DNA of 64,000 bases from Cristatella mucedo (lineage: Eukaryota > Bryozoa > Phylactolaemata > Cristatellidae): contig WPIO01000146.1 in the NCBI GenBank assembly GCA_009760855.2, positions 374,001 to 438,000 on the forward strand. Reading direction: 5' to 3'. Each line of letters starts with the position of its first letter. Position 1 is the stretch's first letter. This document shows, one piece after another, positions 1-11,280 of this stretch. Made by a program: the position numbers and the translations under genes. The notes under the pieces were generated by a model. The model did no database searches. It was not told the origin of the DNA and saw only the letters and a list, made by a program, of their open reading frames with translations.

Positions 1-469
1 TCCGGTTCGACGCTATGACGCTTGGATTTCTCTCTCGAACTCGAGCAGCTGGCTGAAAATTCTCTTAAGCCATCGATTGAAGCCGTCGAACGCTTAAGAA
101 GCCATCACTATGGGTCGAAACAGCTCATGGTTAGCCGTTCTGACAGTAAGCCAGTGACGCTACTCAAAAACTTAGGGGTCTTCAGCAACCACGTTTTGAG
201 CATAAAAAAAGGCAGACAGCACACAGCATTTCCCGTATTCCCCATCGGCAGACCTTGACAAAACCATTTCCCGTAGCCGGAACGACCCATAAACCAACTG
301 CAGCACCATAAGATGCTCTGGGCCATACACAGGCCTACCATAAGATTAAATGCTGCAGAATCACGTGGCCGTTTATTGCATTCCATCTGAGGTAGAAGCA
401 AAGTTTCCAAATGGAAGTGCATAACTAGGTACAGAATAGTTGGCTGCAACGGTTTAAATAGGGGTGGGA
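1..469. other. Unassigned left edge
   Basis: No gene is recognised. The plus frame over about 22-225 has weak resemblance to the part of LINE-A after the reverse transcriptase (an AENSLK-like and a NLGVF-like string about 40 residues apart), so it may be an older deleted part of the LINE-A copy that is clear from 470 onward. This is too weak to call. Confidence 0.3.
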
Positions 470-745
470 TGAACCGATTCCCATGATCTCCTGATGCTGA
501 CTATTCCTGCTGCTCATCCTTTCCAGCAGTACTGAGCTCCTACTCCATGCTACTTAATACCCCAACTGCTCTCCTGACTCTACTATGCTTCCTACTTTCT
601 CTTTGATGAGCGAGATGAAGTCGGCTGGCTACCGAGTGCGTACCGAAAGCCGCTTTGGCTTCAAAACTCTCCTGCACAACATCCACAAAGTCTTTATGGA
701 TTTGTGAAGTTACAGACGGAGATATACAATGGTAATAATCAACAG
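470..745 (+). mobile_element. LINE-A 3' end fragment
   Basis: Truncated 3' end of the LINE-A retrotransposon. It aligns by eye with the last ~250 bp of the copy ending at 44656: the stretch from GACGAAGTC through ACCGAAAGCCGCTT, CTCTCCTGCA, TCTTTATG and TGAAGTTAC to ACGGAGATATA is shared in order. In complete copies this codes the last residues after the RT domain plus a short 3' UTR. Here the reading frame is broken and no function remains. The first 40 bp are diverged, so the left boundary is approximate. Confidence 0.75.
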
Positions 746-789
746 CAGCGAAGAAACATAAGGCCTGTTCTCGACCTCTAATGCATATA

Positions 790-1064
790 TTTATTACAGC
801 ACTTAGTGGGTCCTAGAGATTCTTCTTTTTAGTGCTTATGCGTGCTGACGCTGAGAATTTGGCAGCTAACCATGTTTGCACGCTCACCCTTCGCATGTCA
901 CATTCAACTCTGTTATGCTTTTTGCTATTCAGCAAGCTACCACTGCTCATTCGAACATACTAAGTTTACAGCATATTTAAAGTGCCAAAACATAAAATAC
1001 GTTTTCCGAGGGTACTATGTAAATGAAAAACTTTGATTATTTTTATTCTCATTATTAATATTAG
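790..1064 (+). mobile_element. LINE-B 3' end fragment
   Basis: Non-coding 3' end of LINE-B. It keeps the landmark order seen in all copies: CTTAGTGGGTCC, GTGCTTATGCGTGCTGAC, a second CACGCTCAC block, then a weakened AAGTGCC...GAGGGTACT hairpin and an AT-rich (ATT)-like tail. It lies directly downstream of the LINE-A fragment in the same orientation. The open frame at 842-1036 is a by-product and not a gene. Confidence 0.75.
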
Positions 1065-1329
1065 TGTTTCGGCCCTTGAGGTGACCCGTGGAAGTTCCAG
1101 AATCTGAATGTCCTAAGATTTGGAAGAACTTGGTATTTATCGAGGCTGTGCCACCCAAGTGCAAAGATTCGCAGAGCTTGTGTTGTAAGCACCGTCCATC
1201 TTTTTCTTGGATGAATTCAGTGGATCTGCCAACGATTTCATGGAATAGAGATATTCTTGAAGTCGCGGAACACTGATCTTGTCTTGCAATCGATGCTACT
1301 TAGGACTACTATGTAGTAAAGCACATGCA

Positions 1330-1990
1330 CTAAAGCAAAGAGAAATTTCAGAAACTGGTGGACCTTAAGCCCAGTAGATTCATTTTAAGGATTCTCAGGG
1401 AATATGCTTTTGCGAGTCTCTTTGACCAAATCTTTCGGGAGAAAGGCCTGCACACCTCCATTCTGGTCGGAGCCAGTCGATGGTTTTTGCAAACGCTGGG
1501 ACGTTGAAACCATCTACTGGTGCGCTTACCGAACTAAGGACAATGGCATAGTCGAAGGGAAATATCTACATGTCAAAGGCATAGCAGCAATCGCTGGTCG
1601 AGACGTGTTGGATATCATGTTTTAGTATAATTTGACACAAATCAATAGGATCCGGATATAGAGGGTGCATCACGGCCCATTCCCATGTGAATGTGTGGCA
1701 CCACATTCCATCGAAGAAGGGCCAGCACTCCATAGCGGTATCTCCGATCAACTAATCGGTGGGACAAACAGTGTTTGTCTAACCCCTAAGTGCACATTCA
1801 CAATAAAGGATCCGAAAGTCACCGTTTACTCAAAAGAGTCAAGGCCCCAACATCGAGTTCATCAGAATCCGTAGGCGTGAGGTCAATGCCAGTCCGGCCA
1901 GTACCTGAAGCTGGTAGCTCTCCCAGTACCAGTACCCGAGCCTGCAAATCCTGCAAAGCCTGCTCAGCTGCTTATGCCTGCCCATGAGAA
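1330..1990 (+). pseudogene. Gypsy (CsRn1-type) integrase remnant
   Basis: Broken 3' part of a Gypsy polyprotein, different from Gypsy-1 and Gypsy-2 in this window. Two frames must be combined. Around 1360-1480 the frame reads a LVDLKPSRF...LREY...IFREKG pattern, like the integrase core after its first Asp. From about 1490 another frame reads KRWDVETIYWCAYRTKDNGI followed by VEG...HVKGIAA, which matches the CAYRPxGNGIVERxHRTxK block of CsRn1/Steamer-like integrases (known family pattern). A serine-rich C-terminal region follows to about 1990. At least one frameshift and several stops separate the pieces. Assignment to Gypsy integrase is fairly secure; the clade name is recalled by motif only. 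Confidence 0.6.
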
Positions 1991-2052
1991 TAAATAAATA
2001 CATAAAATTAATTTGCAAAGGGCCATAAGATAACTTTATCCCCATCCAGGTG

Positions 2053-2615
2053 TAATGTATCTCCGTCAGTAACTCCACAAAGTCATAAAGACCATGTGGG
2101 CGTTACGCAGGAGAGTTTTGTATAGCCCACTCACAGCCTAAGCGGCTTTCGGTACGCATTCGGTAGTCAACAGACTTTGTCTCACGCAACAAAGAGAAAG
2201 TGGGAAGCATAGCAGAGTTAGAAGAGCAGTTGAGGTAGTGAGTAGCATAGAAGTAGTAGTTCAGGACCGCTGAAAAAGATGTGCCATAGTCGGGAGTTGC
2301 AGAGTAGATGTCGTTGCGTAAGAATTGTGGAAGCGAGTTCTACAGCCTAGGACCTGCAGAGCTAAAGCTTCTGTCGCCAACTGTCTTTAAGCGGAGGAAT
2401 GGGACAGCTAATTTATTGTCCACACAGGACCTGAGGGCGCGAACAGGCTGAAACTGATGTAGCAGTTCAGCTAGGTATGAAGGAGCCAAGCCATGGCGGG
2501 CCTTGTGGGTCAGCTTAAGAACTTTGCTCCGTATCCTTTGCTCAACCGGCAACCATCCTAGCTCTTCCAGCAAAGGTGACACGTATGTCACGAGCTGGAA
2601 TCCTCGCCGTCATCG
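2053..2615 (-). mobile_element. LINE-A 3' fragment, minus strand
   Basis: About 560 bp of LINE-A in reverse orientation with its 3' end at the left. The minus-strand frame at 2340-2591 encodes the post-RT region (SPLLEELGWLPVEQRI...SKVLKLTHKARHGLAPSYL), nearly identical in wording to the copies at 19402-19881 and 56200-56400. It is truncated at its 5' side inside this region, so endonuclease and RT are absent. It faces head-to-head with the LINE-A fragment immediately to its right. Confidence 0.85.
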
Positions 2616-2669
2616 TGTGAGCTGACATTAGACGAGAATATCAAAGGCCAGCATCTGTACCAAAGCAAC

Positions 2670-3250
2670 AAAGATCAGCTAGGTTTAACAATGATCTGAG
2701 GTTGAAACACGTAGCTCCTTTACTGAAGGAGCTACGATGGCTTCATAGTCATCAACGGATACAGCTTAAAGTTCTTTAGCTGACCCACAAGGCCCGCCAT
2801 GGCTTGGCACCTTCATACCTAGCTACACTGCTGCACCAGTTTTAGCCTTCTCGCACCCTTATGTCTTGTATGGACAATACATTAGCTATTCCATTCCTTC
2901 GCTTAAAGACCCTTGGCTGAAGAAGCAATTGCTCTGCAGTTTTTAGACTGTGGAACTCACTTCCACGATTCTTACGCAAGGACGACTACTGTCCAACTGC
3001 CGACTGTGGGTCATCATTTCCTTCAGTTCTGAGCTGCTACGTTTGTGCAACTCACTTCCTTGACGGTGCCCTCCTGAATCAGCTATGCCTGTCGCTTAAC
3101 TTTTGTTTCGTGAGATGACGTCGATCGGCCACTGCAAGCGTACCGAAAGCTGCTTAGGCTTTAATTAGGCTTTAATTAGGAAACTCTTTGGCACAACGAT
3201 TGCTTCATCTGTGTGACTTTGTTGAGCTGCAGGTTAGAAATATATTACAT
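2670..3250 (+). mobile_element. LINE-A 3' fragment, plus strand (older)
   Basis: Same portion of LINE-A as the neighbour at 2053-2615, in the opposite orientation and more diverged, with stops in every frame. Landmarks are CTGACCCACAAGGCCCGCCATGGCTTGGC near 2780, the proline-rich joint near 2950-3000 and ACCGAAAGC near 3140. A perfect 10-bp stem (GTAGCTCCTT/AAGGAGCTAC) occurs at about 2710-2734. With the neighbour it forms a head-to-head pair with outward-facing 3' ends. Confidence 0.7.
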
Positions 3251-5938
3251 TAAATTGCAAAGTGGAACTGAGGACATCGGCAGACGCCAGCTTTGCCTGT
3301 TTCAGAACGTCAGCACAAACGAGTGGGATCTTTGATTATGTCAAGGAGTGATCTATAAATTTGATGCATGTACTGCGAGTCCGCCTTATGAACGATATAA
3401 AGTGCAAGCAGGCTGTACTGCTCTACTACTGTTGTGGTACGCACGTAGGCTGTTCTGCTGCTCAATCATAATAGATAATCAAGCAAGTCTATTTAAATTG
3501 CCCTATTATATTGCAAATAATGAATGCCATGATACTCAGAGTCACCTTGTGCCTCTAAGCAATGGGCAATACAACAGACATACGTTGAAGTCACTGACCT
3601 CTGGTCTTGGGGGTACATGACAGCTATAAACTGAGAAAATCTTTTCAATATAACTATCCCTTAGCGACCAACTAATAACTTCTACGTCCGTGTCTGATTA
3701 AACTCAAGAGGGATTTTATTAGAGTTACAGATTCTGTAGCACTATCTATATTAGTAACTTTTTGCTTAAATTACTACAAACTTGATTAACCGTTAGAATT
3801 TAAAAAATACTTGTTTCAGCACTAAACTGCATGAACTCTCGACCGGAGCTTTTAATCTTCTGCTTCCAGACTGGCAGCTACTTGTTAAAATTTCTCCTGA
3901 ACTTCAGTAATCTAGTAAAACTTTACTGGTCGTGGCCCTTTCCCTCTAAAAAAGCCAAGCATATATCACTATAGGCATACCTAGAAGAGAAGCTGGATTA
4001 CCCTTAAGTATGGCCATCTCCTAAGCGAACCTTAATAAATCGGTTTCCGCAAGAAAACCTTTGGCATATTTTATCTGGTTTTCAGGCATTGCTGCATTCA
4101 TGCGAATGTAAATAAATGACCATGTGATGTTTAGATACATTGATATCCCTGTTTCTACATCAGCGTTTAATCTCCTCGTAAGAATCAGACGCGGAACCTT
4201 AGAGATAGCTTATGACATTAAACACTTATTAATCAAGTAGACAAGAACTGGACCTTAAGTTGAAAAAGATTCTCTCACTGAAAGCTGTGTTGAGGAGCTT
4301 GAACTCTGTTACTGTCTCAAGACTCTGAGCTGCTAACATAGGTTCCCGAACCTAAAATAAGTCCTTAGCCATGATATAATATGATTCCGTCCGCTTGAAT
4401 GATTCGTTTCATTATAATACCAACTTAATCTTGTGCAAAATTGGATTCAACACTTTGACTGCAGGACTGAAAAAATATACTTTTAACTCTTAATACATAG
4501 TGCAGTTGCACTTCAATCTTCGGTTGATTTGATATGAACTGTAGTAGTTTTTTCTAAAAAATCTTTCAATGCTACAATATTCAACCGATTGGCACTTACA
4601 CTCAAAAGCAGATGTTTTGATGTATACGTACGACACGCACAAAATAAATTATTTTTGAAAGCTGGATAAATAAAGTAAAAATACGCTTATATTTCGTCTT
4701 TCACTTTAATGTAAACCTGAGTGACTGTATCGAGGTGTACACAACCACACTGGTTTTTCCCAGGCTAAAGGGTCTCCCCTACTGTCGTAAGCTCGACGTC
4801 TTGGGCATAAGGTATGCCAAGCGTCTTGATATATATACATTTCTATTAATGTACGATGCGATGATATTCCAAATGCTAATGAAATATAAATGATCCGCGC
4901 TCAATGTATACAGTCTGTACAAAATTCTAAATATAAAAAGTCTAAACAGAAATTATGAAGTACAAGGAACTAAAAATTTGAGTCGGAGCTATAGGCACCT
5001 CGCTGCAGGTATTATTGGATAAAAGATACAAGCTTGCTCGCAAATAACTTCGGCTCCAACTGAAACCGGTCCCTCACCTAAACATCCGTCTGCATGGGCA
5101 GCACGACTATGAAGCGAGATTATGTCCGATGAGAGTTTATGCATAATGGCATATTAGGCACATGGGCAATTGAATAGATGGTGAATGCTTCTTTTACGGG
5201 TAGTCTACCTGTAGTTAAGTAGATGGCAGTCAGGAGCAGCAGCAGGTTCATCTGTACCAGCATCGTTAAAGAATCGACGGCCTGTTGAGGAGAAACAACA
5301 TTGATTTATAAAAAAGAATTAACGATGAGACTTGAGCCATTCAGGTTCCCGGTATAAGCAGTAGAAATACACAATACCGAAATCATTTTTTTGGATAGCA
5401 ATGTCATCCGAAAGCAGGCAACTGAGCGTGAGCAGGCGGCAGGCATAATGAGGAAAGACTCTGGTCTGTCACTACCATGCGCCGAACGGCTACTAGGCGT
5501 TTGTATACTTGAGCAGTGGTCATTTCAGTGAACTGCATGGCTCAACCCTGTTGAGGAGTAGGTGGCTACTTCGTGTCAGCCATTTTGTCGCCGCCCAGCT
5601 CAGCCTCCAGCTTTGTTACGACAGCTTCGTTTCTCCTAGATCTCTAGCTTTCTTACGACAGCTTTGTCCAGGTTTCACCTGATGGTGGTGGTACGATACT
5701 GGAATTGGGGGCAGTCCTCGTAAATAGGACCCAGGCTTGACAGCTCTAGCAAGCTACACTGTGATAGCTTGCCGCTTGCACGGTCAAGAGCAGCTACCAC
5801 AATTCGCAAGCCACGCAATTGTCACCACGATATTCTGACTGCAGCTTGCCTGATATTGCAAATATAATGTATACTGCCATCTTATTCAGTGTCTCCGCAT
5901 TTCGGACACGCAAATGCACCGCACACGAGCCGCACACC
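3251..5938. other. Unassigned AT-rich stretch
   Basis: No transposon landmark, convincing exon or RNA gene was seen on either strand. The 90-codon plus frame at 3348-3620 resembles nothing I know and has no recognisable splice or start context. The area around 4380-4700 is notably AT-rich. Confidence 0.5.
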
Positions 5939-6006
5939 TCTCTTCCTTTCTTTCTCTATTCCTTTCTTACTTCCTTTCTTCTCTCTCTCTTTCTCTCCCT
6001 CCATCG

Positions 6007-6054
<48 letters not shown>

Positions 6055-6060
6055 CTGTCT
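5939..6060. repeat. Pyrimidine tract with (CT)22 microsatellite
   Basis: A strongly strand-biased C/T region that culminates in an uninterrupted CT dinucleotide run at 6009-6052. The apparent Ser/Leu-rich (plus) and Arg/Glu-rich (minus) open frames across it are products of the repeat. Confidence 0.95.
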
Positions 6061-6360
6061 CCTTGAAGTGTCTGTCTCATTAGCAGGCACGGTTTCTAAG
6101 AAAGGCGTAATATGCTTGCACTTCTTGGCTAAGCTTGCAGATTTTGGTTCCACAGCACACCACATGCACGATTGATGGCCTCCTGGTCTATCTGCCTGCT
6201 ACAAAAATGACGCTTTAAACTCAGCTGAATTAGACCTTTTTATTGGCAGGTAAGACAAAAGGTGAACTTGAAGCAACCAAGCCTTCGGAACATGAGGTTA
6301 TGAACTCTAAGTCTTGGACTCACTTTTAGATACGGTCACCATCTGAAATTACGCTGCATT

Positions 6361-6468
6361 ATATAATTATAAGCTGATTCTATAATTATGGGCTCATTCT
6401 ATAATAATGAGTTTTTCTATAATAATGAGCTCATTCTATAATTATGAGCTTATTACATGATTATGAGC
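6361..6468. repeat. 19-bp tandem repeat, about 5.7 copies
   Basis: Five complete units of 18-20 bp plus a partial sixth, with a consensus near TATAATTATGAGCTCATTC. The units differ by one to four substitutions (for example AATTATG versus AATAATG). Each unit contains a small AT palindrome and most contain GAGCTC, so the array can fold. Confidence 0.9.
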
Positions 6469-7190
6469 GCCTGATATGGTCAGCTTTCCCTTCGGCCTAT
6501 TGGCCAGAGGTGCTTCTTGCTAACCCGTATCTGTGAGTGGTGGCATGCTTACGCTAACATGCGGATCTAAACTTGATGCTTATAATTTTGGCTTTATAAT
6601 AGATAGAACTTTACACGTCGCTACCCTTTGGGTGATGATTATCTAGCAGTGAGTTGCAAGTCTATGCATTTAGATTATGTTCTCTTAAGGCGCCGCTACA
6701 GAGGGCTATATTGAAAAAGGCCTGGCAGTCACTGCCTAATTGCAACGTGGGAATAACTTTGTCAAAAGATCTCAGGCTAGGAATAAGGTGCTTGCTCTTC
6801 ACGACACCGGTGTTGCTCTAGAGTCCTGGTGATAATCAATATCCCACCACAAACAATAAAAATAACTGTTAAGACTATATTGTCGCTATGTAAATTAGGT
6901 TGCTGAATCAGCTCATGCTAATTTTAGTTTGCTGTCACTAAATGCTTTTAAAGCCATGAAGACTGGATTTTTGCACTTCCAAAAGTTTAGAAATCCCTCA
7001 GTAATAAGTACCTCCATGAGAACTTGACTTCTGTGCGGTAATCCAGTCATTCTAGATGCAAAGAAACCTAAAGAGCCATGACAGTGAAGCTGTGCTGAGA
7101 AAATTACTTCCGCAACACTTGCATTTAGTTTTCTGTCTGACCCAATCACGTTTGGAACAATGGTACAACGTGACTGTCGCAGGTCGACTC
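6469..7190. other. Unassigned stretch
   Basis: No gene or mobile element recognised. Opposite-strand open frames at 6913-7149 and 7056-7301 overlap without any recognisable content; the second runs into the LINE-B copy. Confidence 0.45.
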
Positions 7191-8285
7191 TCTATAATAA
7201 TAGTGGTAATAATAATGCTCTTGTTAAAGTGCCCTCAGAGAACGCAGTCTCTTTCTAGGCGCTTTACCTATGCTGCAAAGGGAAACGCAATTGAATGGTG
7301 AGTAATATAAAGGTGGATAAACAACGTGAATAACATTGTTAGGATTGATATGCACAGTTTCCGCATGAAAACGTGGTTATTGGCGGCATGCACAGTGTCA
7401 GCACGCATAAGCACACGAAGGAAGAGTAACAGGGATCCACTAAATGCTGTCCTAAATAGGTGTGTTTTTAAGTTGTCCATAAATGCGGTCAATTCAGGGG
7501 ATGTTGTGAAGCAAGTTTGATGTGAGTTCCATGCTCTGGGAGCATACGAACTAAATGCACGATCTCTAAAGGTTATGAGGTTTGTACGAGGTATTGTTAG
7601 CTTTCGGATTTGGAAAAGCAGATTGTACGATGCTTGGCCTGGTTAGGGAGTAGATCTGAGAGATAGGCTGGATGCAAAATGAAGTGAGCTAAAAGTGAGC
7701 AACACAACCTCGAAGTCGATCCGTTCCTTGACTGGGAGCCAGTGCAGGTCGGTGAGAAGTGGCGTGATGTGGCAACTGAAACGCTCACGACAGACAAGCC
7801 TAGCTGTGGAGTTTTGCACCGGCTGTAATCGCCTGATTGCACATGCCGGTAGGTCAGCAAGTAGCGAGTTACGTAAGTCAAGACGGGATGTTACAAATGC
7901 ACGGACCAACTTAGACGTGGTATCCTTTTCTAAACAAGCCCGAATTTTAGCGATATTCAATAGCTGAAATTAGGCAGACTTGACTGTGGAGTTGATGTGG
8001 TCGTCTAACGTGAGATTACTGTGAGCATGACACCTAGCTTTCGAGCTGATTCAACAGAAGATATGCTGGCAGAATCAATGTTGAGCCTTAGCCTTTCCAA
8101 TTTCTAAATTACACTGGGTTTGCCCATAACTAGGAATTTAGTTCTAACATCGTTTAGTTTTAGAAAAGTTGCCGCCATCCACATGCAGATGTCGTCAATG
8201 CATGCAGCAAGTGAGTTGAGAGAAGGCGAGGTGCTCGAAGGCTGAGAGGGATCAAAGCAAAGGTACTCCGAGTTTGCTTCGGTTT
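7191..8285 (-). mobile_element. LINE-B 3' half, minus strand
   Basis: A 1.1-kb 5'-truncated LINE-B. Its left end is the 3' terminus: a degraded (AAT)n, then the hairpin GTGCCCTCAGAGAAC...TTCTAGGCGC. Further right, the minus-strand frame at 7643-7960 gives NIAKIRACLEKDTTSKLV, AFVTSRLDLRNSLL and ITPLLTDLHWLPVKERIDFE, the conserved region C-terminal to the RT. The copy ends within the RT-downstream region near ACTAGGAATTTAG and the GATGTCGTCAATGCATGCAGC block. Several frameshifts are visible and it is inactive. Confidence 0.85.
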
Positions 8286-9865
8286 CAAAGCACTGTTTAC
8301 AACCTTAGCGAAGTAGGCTGTGACTTACTGCAAATGCTCACCTAACTTACATTAAAGACATTCCAAGAAGCAGATTTAGTTCTCTTTAAGTGCTAGGCAA
8401 ACTTATTACTTTTATTACTAAATCTAGGAATACAGAACAGTAGCTTGAAAATGAATACTCTTATCCAGGAGAAGCCTTCCGTTTAATAGGAGGATAGTTG
8501 CAGGTCAAACAAATCCACCTTAGCCGATGCCAAGTGTTGCTGCAAAGTGAAATCACATTCATTTGAAGCAGGTGGGTGGGGCGTACATGGTGACTACATT
8601 GTGTAATGCAATCAAGATTAAAGAACTTTCGGTGAGTTTAAAAATCCTTAAATAGCTGTAAGATAATTTTCGTCTAACGTTAGACATAGAGCTATTACTT
8701 TGACAATTTGTTAAGTACTCTTCCTATAAATGGACCAAGTTCAAAACAGTCATACGGCTACATACAGACAAAGAGTGCACCGTGATTGCCTGGAGTACGA
8801 CATTAGATGCTTAATCCCTCGTCAAAACGGATATGGGAGTGAAGGTGATTGGGATGATGAAGTGAAGCATTGACTAACTACACTGCAGCCACGACTTGGG
8901 TCTTCTTTTATTTCTACAAACCTATCCGACCGTCACTCACGGCGAAATTGCGTCCTGATTCCACTAGAAGAGCGACCGCCGATTGCTTTTCGAATAAAAA
9001 CTGCAACTTTGCAAATTAATTTGTCATTACTAGCTTCTCTGGCCCTACCCAGCATGAAGGTCTTGGGAGTCTCTCCTACCCCAGCCCAGCTACATACACA
9101 ATGTGCACGCATTTTACCTTCCAGATGATCATTCGGGTTCTGTCAATGGTCATGAGCATGTTATAGAAGCGTTATCTAGAGGACAAAGTTCCCTATTTTG
9201 TCGCATAGATTGAACAATCAGAGCGAGACTTGAGACAAGAGCTTCACGGATTTGCACTATTTTGTGAAAGCAATGACTCCGTCATACATTTTTAGAAGAA
9301 AGTTCGAATAATGAATGACATGAAAATCTTTTGATCAGTCAAGAGACCAATTCGAAGCCGTATCAGGTTGAAGGTAAGAAATAATGCAGTGTCCCATTCA
9401 TAGGTACAGTTTTTACTAAGAACAGTACAGAACGGGATGTGGCTGTACTTGCAAATAACGACACTCATGTTGTTGTCTTCTTAAAAGCTCAGTCAAGTTA
9501 AACTTGAAAACGTTCAACAAACTAATATATATAGCTGATGCAAGCTTAGAATCGACTGGTCTGAAGGTTGAAGGAGCTGATATTTAGGATCGAGGATCGA
9601 CATCGATTTCTACCAAAAAAAAGGCATTTTATCTCTAAAGGAAATTACTAGCAATTGCTATCAATTAAAATTACTAGAAATTACTAGGTTTGAATAAAGA
9701 AATGAAGTACTAGAGTCATGCCATGGTGCTATCAGCTGAGGCTTGATGCAGGAGCTAAAATTCAAGCAGTATTTTATAGATCATTAATCTTGCAGGAATC
9801 TTCCACTTAGTTTTTCAGCTAGAAACAGTGGTAGGAGGAGCTGATATTATTCGGACAGGGAAAGT
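8286..9865. other. Unassigned stretch
   Basis: No landmark of the repeat families and no convincing exon. A GGAGCTGATATT string occurs twice (near 9575 and 9836), which may mark a small diverged duplication but does not resolve into an element. Confidence 0.45.
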
Positions 9866-10010
9866 GCCGAGCCGGTTTGGTACAGTGGTTAAGGGGCTCG
9901 CCCCGACCAAGGTCGTGCCGAGGTCATGGGCTTGAACCCGTGGCATATGTGAAGCGCCTGAATAGAGATTAGGTTCTCTTGGGGCGCTATACAAATAAAA
10001 TGCATATATA
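9866..10010 (+). mobile_element. SINE-C, nearly complete
   Basis: tRNA-derived SINE of about 145 bp. The head GCCGAGCCGGTTTGGTACAG leads into an A-box-like GTGGTTAAGGGGC and a B-box-like GGGCTTGAACCC, the internal RNA polymerase III promoter of a tRNA-like gene. The 3' half GAAGCGCCTGAATAGAGATT...TCTCTTGGGGCGCTAT is a hairpin resembling the LINE-B 3' end, followed by an A/T-rich tail. It lacks a mature tRNA fold and CCA context, so it is a SINE and not a tRNA gene. It is the best-preserved copy here. Confidence 0.85.
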
Positions 10011-10492
10011 AAGGACGGAATGGCATCGACCGATTGACCTAAAGGCACAAAGATCCGTGCGATTTGATGATATGTTGTTTTCACAAGTATACAAAAGGGT
10101 AATGGTTCAGATCGCAAGAGAAAACCAGCAGCCGTGGTTCGAGCACAAGACACTGTACGCTTAAGCAAACATTTTAAAATGAGCAGTACAGGACACTGAC
10201 GTACAGGATACTGACGTCCAGGCAAACTATATGACATCAAAGCAGCATTAACTTACCTCGCAGTAACTGAAACTTCCTGGATAATTAATTTTTTCCTAGC
10301 GGTATCGGTTCCTCATACACTTCTGAAAACCATTGCACGAGTAAACCCGATCGAAAGGAAACTGTGCACCAAATATGTGGGGGAAAATCATTCTTCGAAA
10401 ACCCTGCTGATTCCGGGTAGCCCAAGAAGGAAGTTGCTTGAGCGGAAATCCCCGGCAAAAATGCAGCCTTCTAATGCCACTTCAACCTGAAG
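10011..10492. other. Unassigned; short ACAGGATACTGAC repeat
   Basis: No gene recognised. Near 10185-10220 the string ACAGGA(C/T)ACTGACGT occurs twice in tandem. Confidence 0.4.
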
Positions 10493-11205
10493 ATATCAGA
10501 AACGGTGATAAAAGTGAAGGATATAGTGGACGTTGAAGTCGAAGCCTTGCTTGATAGGCAGATGTTGAAGATTAGTGAGCAGTGGTGTCATGTGACGGTA
10601 ACGACACTTATGGCGTTGAAGCTTAACTGCCACATCGCACCACTTCTGGCCGACCTGCATTTGATCCCAGTCAAGCAACGGAATAACTTCAAGGTGTTGT
10701 GGCTCACTTTTAGGTCACTTTATTCTTTGTGTCCAGCCTATCTCTCATATCTACTCCCCCACCAGGCCAAGCATCGTCCTACCCGCTTTTTGGAATCCAA
10801 AAGTTTACCAACACCTCGTACAAACCTCAAATTCTTTGGAGACCGTGCATTTAGTTCGTGCGCTCCCAAAGCGCGGTACTCACACCCGGAGTGCTTCACA
10901 GCATCCTCTGACTTGACCACATTTTAAAAGAACTTGAAAACGCACTTATTTAGGACGGAATTTAGAGAGTCCCTGTAATTCGTCATTCATGTGCTTATGC
11001 GTGCTGACACTGTGCATGCTGCTACTAACCACACTTGCATGCTGACCCTGTGCATGTCACCACTAATCATGTTATTCATGCTGTTTATGAAGCATGATAT
11101 TACTCACCATTCAATCACGTTTCCCTTTGCGGCATATTTTAAGCCCCTTGAAAGAGATTGAGTTCTCTGGGGGTGCTTTTAAAGTGTATTATTATTAATA
11201 GTATT
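10493..11205. mobile_element. LINE-B copy with inverted 5' segment
   Basis: Two abutting pieces of LINE-B in opposite orientation. About 10493-10605 reads on the minus strand as HMTPLLTNLQHLPIKQGFDF. From about 10610 the plus strand encodes HIAPLLADLHLIPVKQRNNF, i.e. the same conserved block, and continues through CPAYLSYLLPHQAKHRPTR, the 3' UTR and the GCGCC-type hairpin to an (ATT)n tail near 11195. The minus piece has no 3' tail of its own, so this fits one insertion with 5' inversion (twin-priming-like) better than two insertions. Confidence 0.75.
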
Positions 11206-11209
11206 GTTA

Positions 11210-11280
11210 TAAACCTATATAGCTCTTTCAGAGAACTTATAATCTCTTTCTAGGCACTTTACATATGCTATATAGAAAAC
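11210..11280 (-). mobile_element. Tail-only LINE-B fragment
   Basis: Only the terminal hairpin (CTTTCAGAGAACTTATAATCTCTTTCTAGGCACTTTACATATGCT) plus about 15 bp is present, abutting the (ATT)n of the previous copy tail-to-tail. A similarly short unit occurs at 22245-22312. Confidence 0.6.

Noticed and set aside
108-449. 113-codon minus-strand frame at the left edge
   Set aside because: Cys-rich but without domain pattern, and overlaps a possible old LINE-A copy on the other strand.
5819-6175. 118-codon Ser/Leu-rich plus frame and Arg/Glu-rich minus frame
   Set aside because: Produced by the CT microsatellite; no independent coding evidence.
9866-9950. Possible tRNA gene in SINE-C head
   Set aside because: A- and B-box-like motifs are present but the acceptor stem does not pair, and the same sequence recurs many times with a LINE-like tail.
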